Below, piece after piece: positions 48,442 to 58,482 of a stretch of 64,000 nucleotides of DNA. The position numbers and the translations under genes are program-made. Below the pieces are notes generated by a model that had not been told where the DNA came from, made no database searches, and saw only the letters and a program-made list of their open reading frames with translations. Within the stretch, counting starts at the first letter, position 1. Each line of letters begins with the position of its first letter. The DNA is from Nephrotoma appendiculata (Eukaryota; Arthropoda; Insecta; Diptera; Tipulidae): NCBI GenBank assembly GCA_947310385.1, contig OX371225.1, positions 181,717,931-181,781,930 on the forward strand. Reading direction: 5' to 3'.

Positions 48442-48934
48442 AGTTACGTATCCCGGATACTACACCGTCATCATCAACACCCATATTCTCGACATTGTAT
48501 AAATAGAAACATTGTATTAAATAAAATTGCTATTGCTGTCTAAACATTTTTAACATTGTATAAATAGAAACATTGTATTATATAAAATTGCTAGCTGACT
48601 AAACATTTCTTAATTCTTAAAACATATAAATGTTTATTTTATACTTAACTTAAACTGATCAACATTGTATTTCATATTAAATAAAAAAGGGTTTTGTTTA
48701 TTATATTTTATTAAATAAATATCTGATTAGCATTTATGATTTTCTCAATCATAAATACTTGATCAGCAAAAATTAAATAAGATACATTCGATATAATCGA
48801 AGACAGAATTGTAGAGCAGAGTATATTTGGATTCAAGTTAATAAACATCTAAAATAAAATTGTTACCGATTAAAAAATAAAAAATAAATAGTTTTATTAC
48901 ACGACTGTAAAAAATAGAACCTAAAATCGTAACT
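48442..48934 (+). repeat. 5' LTR with duplicated core promoter
   Basis: 493 bp. It starts AGTTACG and ends CGTAACT (inverted termini). A 61-bp tandem duplication places two TATAAATA boxes at 48498 and 48559. The 3' LTR has only one. Outside the duplication and the first bases I see one substitution between the two LTRs. Confidence 0.88.
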
Positions 48935-48949
48935 GGCGCAGCCGATAGT
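48934..48949 (+). promoter_or_regulatory. Primer-binding site (tRNA-Ser type)
   Basis: TGGCGCAGCCGATAGT begins at the last base of the 5' LTR, where minus-strand priming occurs in this family. Confidence 0.65.
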
Positions 48950-49377
48950 TCTGTATTTTAATATAGAATAATAAATAATTTGTGCAAGTAAATTGTGGTG
49001 AAAAGTGAAAGTGTAATAATTCGAAGTGTGTGCTTTCGTAATTTATTAATACAAAAAAAATTGGCACTAGCATATAACCGTAACCAATAAACTTTCATAG
49101 AAGTTCCATGATGCATAAGTTATTTTATATTGTTTCCATAATTATTTGGTAAGTGAATTTAATATTTTTGATCAACATCCATAATAAAAAATTCCTATAC
49201 TAATTACTCTCACGGTCAAAGCTTAGTTTTTGACGCCTTGTTACCGCACATGTGTATGCAGGACAAGAATAGTTAAATATTATTGTTTAAAAATAAATAA
49301 AAATATATAAAAGTGAACATATAAAAGTTTAAATTACATAAAAAAAAGTTCAAAAATTAAAAATTGAAAATTGATAA

Positions 49378-50736
49378 ATGATAAATAGTGTTTTAGATAT
49401 TAAATTAGAAGAATTAGATATATCAGTAGAAACTGAAGATTTTTTTGGATTTGAAGAAACGTTAGAAATAGAAATGGAAGAAAAAATTACAGAAATGAAT
49501 AACCTATTTACTAGCTTAAAGATCCCAGATATTATAAAAGATTTACCGGAATTTAATGGAACTCAGTTTACATTACATGAGTTCATAAATAATATAGATG
49601 AAATAATTGAGCATTGCACAATCTCGTTAGGAAAAGATAATACACCAAAAACTTTTCTTAGGGCCATTAGAAATAAAATAACAGGAAAAGCTAATGAAGT
49701 GTTAATTAGCTATGGTACAACAATAGATTGGACTGAAATAAAACAAAATCTAATAACCCATTACAATGACAAACGTACAGAAACTACTTTAATTCGTGAC
49801 CTTCATCGAATATTTCAAAACAACGACAATATTGAAGAATATTACAGTAAAATTGTAAAAATACAATCTGCCATAATAAATACAGTTAGACTAAATAAAC
49901 AAGACAGTGAAATTAAAGAAAAGTTATACCGAGAAATGTGTCTTTCTCAGTTTTTGGCAAATCTAAGAGAACCATTGGGTTCCACAATACGATCAAGGGA
50001 TCCTAAAACTATTGCTCTCGCTCTCAAAATGTGTATAAGCGAGCAAAATATGTATTATGTGAAGCAAACAGTTTTTCCCACTCCAATTAAACAAAATTGG
50101 TCTCCTAGGATTACAAATCCAAATTTTAAAAATTTCCCGTTTAGACCCAATTTTCAATTCAATCCACAATTGCAACAAAATCCCCAATATTATCAAAACT
50201 GGTCAAACAATACTATTAAACAACCATTTAACAAACCTCCAATTCCCACTATAAAAAACGAAAAACAAGAACCACCTACAATCCAAGACATAAAACCTAA
50301 TAACTTTAGGAATAATAATAATAGAAATCCCAGAATAAACAATATCGAAATTGAAGAACAGAATGAATTGGAAAATCAAAGCCTAGATAACAACCCTTAT
50401 TACGATTATGTACAAAATTTCGAGATTATTGAACTCCAAGAAACAGCTTCTGAACAAAACCTAGAGTTGATAGAGTTTCCTTCAAAACAAAGCATCGGGT
50501 ACACAATAACTAATCTTAATTATCACCAAGCTTACAATAAATTTTCCTTAATAAACACGAAGACCTCGAACCGTAAACATTTTAAAATTTTAATTGACAC
50601 AGGATCGGATCACAGCTACATAAATCCGGCATTTATTCGAAAATCCAAAAGGTATATTTCCTACCACAGAAACAAAATTAAATCAGTTCAAAAGACAAAT
50701 AATATTAAAATCAACCAAAGACTTTCACGGAAATAA
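49378..50736 (+). CDS. Errantivirus gag with start of protease
   Basis: A 452-residue open frame. The N-terminal 60 residues are acidic; residues 60-230 are helical and capsid-like. Residues 235-330 form a Pro/Asn/Gln-rich stretch (many NPQ, FRPNF repeats) in place of a zinc knuckle, and a basic Arg/Asn patch follows. Near residue 405 comes ILIDTGSDHSYINP, the aspartic-protease active site. The frame stops about 40 residues later where pol should continue, so gag and the protease start are fused by the deletion. The ATG lies about 440 bp after the 5' LTR. No internal stop is present. Confidence 0.8.
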   Translation: MINSVLDIKLEELDISVETEDFFGFEETLEIEMEEKITEMNNLFTSLKIPDIIKDLPEFNGTQFTLHEFINNIDEIIEHCTISLGKDNTPKTFLRAIRNKITGKANEVLISYGTTIDWTEIKQNLITHYNDKRTETTLIRDLHRIFQNNDNIEEYYSKIVKIQSAIINTVRLNKQDSEIKEKLYREMCLSQFLANLREPLGSTIRSRDPKTIALALKMCISEQNMYYVKQTVFPTPIKQNWSPRITNPNFKNFPFRPNFQFNPQLQQNPQYYQNWSNNTIKQPFNKPPIPTIKNEKQEPPTIQDIKPNNFRNNNNRNPRINNIEIEEQNELENQSLDNNPYYDYVQNFEIIELQETASEQNLELIEFPSKQSIGYTITNLNYHQAYNKFSLINTKTSNRKHFKILIDTGSDHSYINPAFIRKSKRYISYHRNKIKSVQKTNNIKINQRLSRK

Positions 50737-50934
50737 CTTTGACGTCGAATCCAAAGTTGAATTAAACAGAAGCCAAATTTAACAAACAAATTGTAAACAA
50801 AGATAATGGAATAACATTTACTAACACGTTAGGCAAAAAGATACATAAAAATAAAATAAAAAAAAAAAAAACATTTAGAAGAAATATTGAATTCATTAAT
50901 CTTAGCAAAATAAAATTACATCTCACACTACCTA
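50737..50934 (+). other. Deletion junction replacing pol
   Basis: About 200 bp, including an A-rich run near 50845-50870, link the protease start to env. In intact relatives roughly 3 kb of RT, RNase H and integrase lie here. Nothing of these domains is visible. Confidence 0.7.
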
Positions 50935-51894
50935 ATGAGTAAACAGGAAACAGAAACAATAATAAGTATTTTAAATCAGCAAAACATTCAAATAATGTCA
51001 GAATATCAATTATACCAATTTTTAACAATCGACACTATATTTAAAGAGCCTTTCACACTATTCTCGATTTCTATTCCAAAAGTTTTTTTGGATAAATTTA
51101 TACTCGTCCTGATTACACAGGTAACAATTAACAATACATTTTCCATAAATATCCTTCCTTCTCAAAATATTATCCATAATGATCAAAATATATTTTATTC
51201 GCATAAACAATGTAATAAAGTTGGAGGAGTATACTACTGCACAGAAAACGAAATTGAAAAAACCAATGATAAATGCATATTGAACATACTTTTAAATAAA
51301 CAAGCACAATGCACACTTCTACAAATCCCTGCAAGAGAACTAATAAACAAAATTGAAAACCAGTATATTATAATAAACACAGCAAACCAATTGGATTATA
51401 ACACAACTTGCGGAGTACAACAACAACGAAAGCTTCCGAAAATATCATTAATAAAATTTAAAAACTGCACAATATCAATTAATAATAAAGCAATAACAAA
51501 TAAACAAATGATATACGAGGAGGACACAACACATTTAAAACCATTCCACGAAATTATACCAAAATTAATCATAGAACCAATTGAAATACCACAATTAACA
51601 AATTGGACAATACAAAATATTAAACAATTAGACCATTTTAAAGATGTTTCAATCCCAGCACACCACCATCAAGCCTTTTGGCCTTTAACAACAATAATAA
51701 TTATAACTATCATCGCATATCTAATAACATTAAGATATTGCCCGACATGTACACCATGTGCCTGGTATAAATCAATTAAAAGTTCAGCATTCCAGCAAAA
51801 CGTTGAGGACAACGGAAGTTTAAAAGAGGGGCTACGTATCCCGGATACTACACCGTCATCATCAACACCCATATTCCCGACATTGTATAAATAG
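50935..51894 (+). CDS. Errantivirus env-like protein, C-terminal part
   Basis: A 319-residue open frame resembling the transmembrane part of insect errantivirus envelope (F-like) proteins. It has Cys pairs (CNKVGGVYYC, CILN...C, C near residue 160), Asn-linked glycosylation sites (NNT, NTT, NCT, NWT), a hydrophobic span near residues 242-265 (PLTTIIIITIIAYLITL) and a Cys-rich cytoplasmic tail that runs into the 3' LTR. The fusion-peptide half and signal peptide are absent, so the ATG at 50935 is probably internal. As it stands it is unlikely to work as an envelope. Which family member it came from is uncertain. Confidence 0.75.
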   Translation: MSKQETETIISILNQQNIQIMSEYQLYQFLTIDTIFKEPFTLFSISIPKVFLDKFILVLITQVTINNTFSINILPSQNIIHNDQNIFYSHKQCNKVGGVYYCTENEIEKTNDKCILNILLNKQAQCTLLQIPARELINKIENQYIIINTANQLDYNTTCGVQQQRKLPKISLIKFKNCTISINNKAITNKQMIYEEDTTHLKPFHEIIPKLIIEPIEIPQLTNWTIQNIKQLDHFKDVSIPAHHHQAFWPLTTIIIITIIAYLITLRYCPTCTPCAWYKSIKSSAFQQNVEDNGSLKEGLRIPDTTPSSSTPIFPTLYK

Positions 51895-52261
51895 AAACAT
51901 TGTATTATATAAAATTGCTAGCTGACTAAACATTTCTTAATTCTTAAAACATATAAATGTTTATTTTATACTTAACTTAAACTGATCAACATTGTATTTC
52001 ATATTAAATAAAAAAGGGTTTTGTTTATTATATTTTATTAAATAAATATCTGATTAGCATTTATGATTTTCTCAATCATAAATACTTGATCAGCAAAAAT
52101 TAAATAAGATACATTCGATATAATCGAAGACAGAATTGTAGAGCAGAGTATATTTGGATTCAAGTTAATAAACATCTAAAATAAAATTGTTACCGATTAA
52201 AAAATAAAAAATAAATAGTTTTATTACACGACTGTAAAAAATAGAACCTAAAATCGTAACT
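51830..52261 (+). repeat. 3' LTR
   Basis: About 432 bp, aligned to the 5' LTR except for the 61-bp duplication, the first two or three bases and one C/T difference. It ends CGTAACT and is followed by CGCG. The env frame terminates inside it at 51894. Confidence 0.85.
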
Positions 52262-52265
52262 CGCG

Positions 52266-53035
52266 CAGCAACTATGATGGTGAATATTTTTTTGTCGAAA
52301 AGTTTTATTTACGCCAATAAATAAAATTTATAATTGTTTTGAGTTTTATTAATTATGTTAAATTATTGTATTAAAGATTTCGCACTTAACTTACAATAAT
52401 AATGGTTTATTTTCGTAAATAGTTATTTAATTATTTAACACTTTTCTGTAATTTCAAGTAAATTTATTACAGAGACATCTGTAAACGGATTTTCAAATTA
52501 CAGAAAGCTCGGTTTTGCAATCGAATAAAATTGAAGTTTTTTACGTTTTGTTCTGTTTTGTAATAATATTTAATTAAGAAAACCATGACAACGTTGATTT
52601 TTTGTATACAAAAATAATTTTCGTAAATAGATTTTGATGTAAAAATTTTATTATATGAATAATATTATTGTTTCTACATGGTGATTCATAAAATTTCGTT
52701 TCAGCTCACGTTTACTCTTTAATTTTGTTATAAATGGAGAATGTTTAGATTGCTATTAAGTGCATCGTTCATCTCAAAAATTCTGAGGTGCATGTGACCA
52801 GAATTTACCAAATAAGTTACATTTTTATAAAACTAAATTTTAAATTGGGTGTAAGAGGAATCCGCGGCACCACCCTTTATTATTTTACTTTATAAACCTA
52901 CACAACTAAACGGAAAGCTCATTTTTATAGAAAATTAATAAATTTATGCTCCGCTTTAGTTTAAATTTACCAAATAAATACTACATTCTGATGGCTGATT
53001 TTCAAATATGTGTTCTTTGAATAGTTTATTAAAAA
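52266..53035. other. Spacer between errantivirus and Helitron
   Basis: AT-rich, with no recognised coding content. It belongs to the segment that splits LINE copy B. Confidence 0.4.
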
Positions 53036-53140
53036 CTAGCTGACCCGGCGAACTTCGTACCGCCTCAAAATCAATAAATGTTGTTTAAAGTTATTATAGC
53101 TTAATTAAATTGGGTTTTGTATTAAGATAAAATGAATTTC

Positions 53141-53141
53141 G

Positions 53142-53187
<46 letters not shown>

Positions 53188-53370
53188 GGCACTATATCCC
53201 ATCAAGAGATTTGGCCGCCTTAAATGAGGTTTAATAATCATATTTTCATTTCGGATAATGACTAATGAGTGATTAATTCATTGATCCTAAACCAGTCGTG
53301 CAATTTTTTCCTTGTCACTACCGGGAATTGAACCCGAGACCTCCGGGGCGGATAAAATGAATACTCCAAA
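53141..53370 (-). repeat. tRNA-SINE-like fragment with (GA)n end
   Basis: The minus strand has GGTCTCGGGTTCAATTCCCGG, a pol III B-box stem, at about 53345-53325, and ends in a (GA)n microsatellite (plus strand CT run, 53141-53187). The A box is absent, so it is 5' truncated. It lies inside the Helitron, 3' of the helicase. Confidence 0.55.
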
Positions 53371-53501
53371 TTAATTAAATTCAATCAAAATGAAATATAT
53401 TTTAATTACATTGAAATGAATATAATTCACGTGGCAGCGAGGATTTTGTTTTATTGAATTGCTAAAATTTGCTGAGTAGGTTGCAATTGGGTCGATTCCC
53501 T

Positions 53502-55070
53502 TTAGTAAAACATCTTGTGATATACGACATTTTTTGTTTTATTGTCATGTGGGAGAACGAACAAAGCGGATGTTTTGCGGACACGTGAACATGCTATGTA
53601 CAATTGGCCGTGAGAGAAACATTCATTTTCTAGATTCAGGTCACAAACACTCAAGGATGGGCCTTGTGATTTGTTGATCGTCATGGCGAATGCAAGACAA
53701 ATCGGAATTCGTTCGAATTGAATGCGTTTAAACTCGAATGGCATATCGGTTGGGATCATCAGAATTCTCGGAATGAGAACTTCCTCACCTTTGAACTTTC
53801 CTTGTGATTTCTCAAAATAAAACGCGTTCCGTTATATAGTTTTGGTTGATTCAGGTTTCGTAGCATGATGATTACCGGCAAGACACCAACTTTCAGTTGT
53901 AAATTGTGCAGTGGCAAGCCAGCCAGATCCAATGAGTTTAAAAATTCAGTTGGACAGTTGGTTGATTCGTCTTTGTTTGTCACACAGTCGATAGATTTGA
54001 AGGAATGAAGTGGACAGACAATTAGATTTTGAATTGTGAAATTTAAGTGATCCCCATTTTTGTTCTTTGCCGCAAGAATTACTCGTTCACTCACCCAATT
54101 GTGATGTTTGTGGTTAGTAATATTGTTCGGGAACACTTTGTTGATGAGCTCGTCCTTCGTTGAGACAAAATTGCAAGAGTTCTGAGGAAACGAAATCCAT
54201 CCGTTCGATTCGTCGACCGGAAGACGACCATTACCGATAGTCAGCAATTGCTTGGAGAAATCTTCGGCAGATGGATCGTTTAACCACAGACAATCAAATT
54301 AAATTTTTCGTTCGAGCTAAAAAATGAAAACAAAATATTTTTCTGACAACTCCAATGTCATCGTTGTATCTATCATGTTTCGTTAAACTGCGTATACGTT
54401 TACGCAAAAAAACAAAATATTTTTGGTTGTTTGCGGCTATTTACAGAAAATGAACTCGCAGTTTAAACTTTTACGTTTACATAGAATGAAATATCTCTGT
54501 TAGGTTGTCTCTGGTTTAACAATGCAACTCGTATGTTTGTCGTCAGATGAAGTTTCATCATATAGCGCCACGCAGAGTCGATGATTTGAGGCAAGCGTTT
54601 ATTTCATCGACAACGGTCAATCTTGGAATCACTGGTATTTTTTGACGGAAATCGCCTGACAGTTGAATCATCGCGCCTCCAAAACATCTTGAGTCATTGC
54701 GTAGATCTTTCATAGTTCGATTGAATGCTTCAAATGCGCATTTGTGTGCCATTGTACATTCACAATCGATGATGATTTTATTTGCTAACAAAACTTTCGC
54801 CATTGCTGAATGTTTCGCAATTTTGCAAGTCGGGTTTTCAGCCGATTGAAGGTCTAACGACAATTTCAACGCTGAGCAACTGCTACAGCAATATTGGATC
54901 TCACACGAACAGTGGCCAAAATCCATGATATGAGGAATGCCTTCCCAGTTCCACCGGGCGCATCGAAGAAAAATAATCCACCATTTCCATCATGAATTAT
55001 ATAGATAAGTAGATGAAATAAAAAAAAAATTGGATAAAAAATAAAATGGTAAATGTGCATGCAGCCTCCA
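53502..55070 (-). pseudogene. Helitron Pif1-like helicase
   Basis: High to low. GGLFFFDAPGGTGKAFLIS (Walker A) is at 55000. ALKLSLDLQSAENPTCKIAKHS follows. The Walker B area reads KIIIDCECTMAHK (from IIWDECxMAHK) near 54765. Next is MIQLSGDFRQKIPVIPR, then KVFPNN, VSERVILAAKN, GLPLHNLQLKVG, LRNLNQPKLYNGTR and LAFAMTINKSQGPSLSVCDLNL (motif VI) near 53690. At least five frameshifts, plus a small deletion after Walker A (SSGIAATLL... block). Confidence 0.85.
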
Positions 55071-55140
55071 GTCGGATTCGTATCCAGTACCTTGCAGTCC
55101 AAGCGCCGAAGCTTTAACCACTGTACCACTCGTCACATAC
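55010..55140 (-). repeat. tRNA-derived SINE head
   Basis: The minus strand reads ACAGTGGTTAAAGC (A-box-like) and, about 40 bases on, GGATACGAATCCGAC (B-box-like), then GGAGGCTGCATGC and an AT-rich tail. The cloverleaf is imperfect, so this is a SINE, not a tRNA gene. It lies just upstream of Walker A in the Helitron. Confidence 0.65.
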
Positions 55141-55467
55141 AAACTACACCTACAAAATTCATATAAAAAAAAAGATTTTTTTATTAGATTTTTGGGGCTT
55201 CCCTTTTGAGTTTTTCCGACTTTTCTTTTTTCCTAAACCACCACTGTATTGAGACGAACAAAATAAAAAAAACAAAATGTACTAAATATATGAGAAAATG
55301 AATTTTCTTGATAACTTTTTTGTTGGTGAATTTTTCCAATGTTTTAATAGTTATTATGCTATTCGGAACGGAGTCAAATCCAACAAAACAAAAATCATAA
55401 AAATCGGTCCAGCCGTTCTTGAGTTATAAATGGTGTAACTAACACGACTTTGTTTTATTTATATAGA

Positions 55468-55597
55468 TATAAAATTAAAATTTAGATGATTTGTTTAATT
55501 TTTTATTCATAAATTCATGTTCAAAAAATTTCTTATAGTAATTCAATAAAAGCTTCCCCTCTACTGAAAGCTCTCTTTTTAATATTACGGCTCTTCA
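55468..55597. other. Right flank of the segment splitting LINE copy B
   Basis: It contains AAAAGCTTCCCCTCTACTGA and ATTACGGCTCTT, the inverted counterparts of 47250-47320. Confidence 0.55.
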
Positions 55598-56475
55598 AAA
55601 TCATAGATGGCTCTGATTCCACTCATTAATTTTTGGGCTACTGAAGTAAAGTATTTATTGAATAAGTTTGCAGCTACTCTATCACTAACTAAAGCACCAA
55701 GTTCATTCTGAATAAATATTTTTTTATTGCTGCAATCCTTGTTGAAAATAATTTTCCTAAATTGCTGCCAAAGAAGATCAGTGTTGTTATTGACAATAAT
55801 TAATTCTATCAAATGGAGTTTTTTAGCCAGTTTTATTTGATTCTTAACTAATCGAACTACTTTTTCATATCGTAATCGCAAATAGTCGTTTGCTGGAAAC
55901 CTCTTTACCAATATCCACAGTTTGCTTCTTTTTTTAATATTTTACAAAGTATCTGATGACATCCACGAATTCATTACCTTCGCTTTTTTAGTTATAATGT
56001 GGTTATGCCGCGTAACTAACCTTCCTAATTCAGTTATGAAATTCTCGAGATTCGTCAATTTGAGTTACTCTTTCCAACTCATATCGCTACTAAATGATTT
56101 TGTAATGAAAATATTGTAAGTTGCGTTCTCTACCGATTTTCTAATATGTATCTTACTTATTTGGGTTATGATAATTCGATGGTCAGTTAGGTTGGAGTCT
56201 TTGTACGTTAGATGGTAATTAAAATTAACCAAATCCGTAATACAGTGATCAATTTCCGTTGCAATTCCCTTTTGCACCCTAGTTGCAAATTTTCTCTCAA
56301 TCGAATTCAGAATTACAAAACCTTGTGTATCCATAATAGCTCTATAATTAATGAAGCTACCAAATTTTCTAATAACTCCATAAATGTAGCTTCAGTGTTT
56401 TTTTGCGATCGACAACATTTCTTTCTCTGTTCAGTAACTTTTGGTTATTCAACCTTCCAGCCATTAGTAAACTGA
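55598..56475 (-). pseudogene. CR1-like LINE (copy B), 5' part
   Basis: Minus strand. The endonuclease C-terminus holds GIATEIDHCITDLV and LTDHRIIITQISKI (the DHR motif in place of SDH) in 56334-56065. The linker frame 55911-55585 reads FPANDYLRLRYEKVVRLVK, LLWQQFRKII, ELGALVSDRVAANLFNKYFTSVAQKL and stops at RAIYDFEEP. That is where copy B resumes at 47243. It shares orientation and spacing order with copy B, hence one original element. Confidence 0.75.
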
Positions 56476-56557
56476 TGCTGCTTGGTAGTTTTTGAGGGAT
56501 TTTTCACATAAAAAAAACCAATTAATTTTTTTTTAAATGTGACATTGAAGATGGATG

Positions 56558-56750
56558 GTGTTCGCAGCTGTTTATAAGAAGGATATGCTTCAAATGATTT
56601 TTATCATTACGTTGCAAGGGAAAATTATACCTGCAACAGTTGTAGAAAGTTCCATATTTCTACAACTGTTGCAGGTAATATTTTCTCTTGCCACTTAATG
56701 ATAAAAATGATTTGATGCATATCCTTCTTGCAAAGAGCTGCAAACGCCTT
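56558..56750. repeat. Foldback MITE with 90-bp arms
   Basis: The arms are near-complementary: GAAGGATATGC.TCAAAT.ATTTTTATCATTA and ACCTGCAACAGTTGTAGAAA close around a loop of about 8 bases near 56655. Few mismatches. Transcripts would form a long hairpin. Confidence 0.8.
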
Positions 56751-58277
56751 TTACTGTTAAAACAATTCAGATGTGTATTGTAACTAGTTTATAGATATTT
56801 TTACCCAAAAGTCCCTCGTCTCCCAGTTTTCCAGAGTGATCTATAGTGAGTACTTCGCCATTGAGTATAAAGTACAATAAAGCCACCTACAAGCAAATTA
56901 GGATAAATATTTCTTTAGAAGACCCTGACTTAAATAACTATGATATGATGTGTATTTTATGCAAAAAATGCTAAGTGATCGATTCCAGGGGTCGGCCATA
57001 TAAGAAACCGACATTATTTGAAACAATTATTGACAAGTATCAAAGAAATATCTTGTTCTAAAAAATCAAAAGACCTTTATTTAGACAGTGGTTTCTGGAA
57101 AGGTCTTGAACTGCAATTTATGCAAGTGATAGAGTTGGTGTAAGAAAAGACAAATTTAATTTTTAAATCACTTTCTACGATCTAAAGACTCCGGGAATAT
57201 CGCAGTCAAAACGCAAAACTCCCTTTAATTTGCAGGTGCAGTCCAAGAAAGAAAGCTCCATAGCCAGAAAATATTTTGATCGAAATTTTACAAGAAATTT
57301 CACAAGGAATTGCACGTTATGAAGCTATATAAATAAAAAAAATCATGAACGAGTTTCTCATTGGATTTGCGTAGTCTAGCAAATTCCATAAGCACGTTCA
57401 AAATGTATAATAGAAAACAAATCCCATCATGCAAAGTAAGTTTGAACATAATTTGTTACTGATTTTAACTGTAGAACAAGAAGAAAGAAAATCCCGATTT
57501 TTATCAAAACTGTATTCTGCCTATCCAAAAATTTGAAACTTAAAATTTTAAATTGATATATCGAAATACGTCATTTTCTCGTGATCCGAGATTTTAATTT
57601 CCGAGATTTTAAAATCGGGATTTCGAGAGTAACCCTATGATAAGGTTAAAGAGTTTAAATATCCAAGACCGGTGGTAACTGATCAAAATGCAGTTTCAGT
57701 AGACATAACATCGACGATTGCAGCCGAGTTGCATATTTTATGCCAATATCAAAATTTTTAAGTCTCGAAAAATATTGCACACAATTTAAACATTTACAAT
57801 TCTCTAATACGAATGGTCGTTACATTTGGTTGCGAGTCTTGGATGCTCACAGCATACATCACGGTTGGTTGTGACAGAACGTATATTAGTTTGTATGATG
57901 CTTGGTCCAATGAAAGAAAGGGAGGTGTATATACAGATAGAGAAGGAATCACGAGTTTTAAAATGATCTTTACAAAAATGACGTCATCGGATTCATAAAA
58001 TAATCTTCACTTAGATGGCTAGGACGTATTCATAGATCGCAAAACCAGATTGGATAGCAGAACATGCCACTGCACAGAAGCGTTGGCACATACTCGGTCA
58101 TGGTATGGCGTCCTCTTGTTGCAAACCGTGTTATCAAGGAGAAACATTATTGGGTCGCCCAAATCCCTTCGTGGGATGTTCATTCACTGTTATGCTAAAT
58201 GGTTGTGATTTTTCCGATCAATTATAAGGTTTGAAATTTTATTTATATAAAATATTTATTAAAAAATATGTCATATA
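56751..58277. other. Spacer with a possible LINE relic
   Basis: Near 57812-58060 the plus strand reads VVTFGCESWMLTA and LRWLGRIHRSQNQIG, resembling the terminal part of RTE-type LINEs. This is too short and broken for a firm call. The rest is unassigned. Confidence 0.3.
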
Positions 58278-58482
58278 CAGTGGTACAATAAAGAACTCGC
58301 ACAGGCAGTAGTTTCTTTCTTAAAGATCGTGTAATATTGGAAATAATCGAAATAAAATTAAACAACAAACTAGATTAGGTTAATTATTTATTTCAGAAGA
58401 AATTTAGAAAAAAAAATGATAAAAACGAAACGTTTAAATTTATTTTCATCACTATTTACACAAATAAACGTTAAAATTATGG
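58278..58482. repeat. Left TIR of the Tc1-like element
   Basis: It pairs with 61590-61802. The two arms share about 85-90% by eye over 200 bp. Confidence 0.8.

Larger units (their letters stand above)
48442..52261 (+). mobile_element. Errantivirus-like LTR element lacking most of pol
   Basis: 5' LTR 48442-48934, gag frame, about 200 bp of junction, env frame and 3' LTR about 51830-52261. Both outer sides carry CGCG (48438-48441 and 52262-52265), a 4-bp target duplication. The priming site after the 5' LTR (TGGCGCAGCCGATAGT) fits the tRNA-Ser type used by 17.6/297-like elements. A polypurine run (AAAAGAGGGG) precedes the 3' LTR. The reverse transcriptase, RNase H and integrase are absent. The LTRs are almost identical, so insertion was recent; lost enzymes must have been supplied in trans. 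Confidence 0.88.
53036..55467 (-). mobile_element. Helitron with intact termini, helicase part only
   Basis: On the minus strand it begins TCTATATAAATAAAAC (55467) and ends GCCGGGTCAGCTAG (53036), inserted between A (55468) and T (53035). The 5'-TC, CTRR-3' ends and the A/T target with no duplication are diagnostic of Helitrons. A short GC-rich palindrome (GCGG...TTCGCC) precedes the 3' end. Inside is a decayed Pif1-type helicase without the Rep domain, so it cannot move by itself. Two tRNA-SINE-like pieces lie inside it. Confidence 0.88.

Noticed and set aside
55068..55140. Possible tRNA gene on the minus strand
   Set aside because: A and B boxes are present but the cloverleaf is poor and the sequence continues into a SINE-like body.
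57813..57998. Small plus-strand frame with GCESWMLTA
   Set aside because: It resembles an RTE tail but is too short and broken to annotate as an element.
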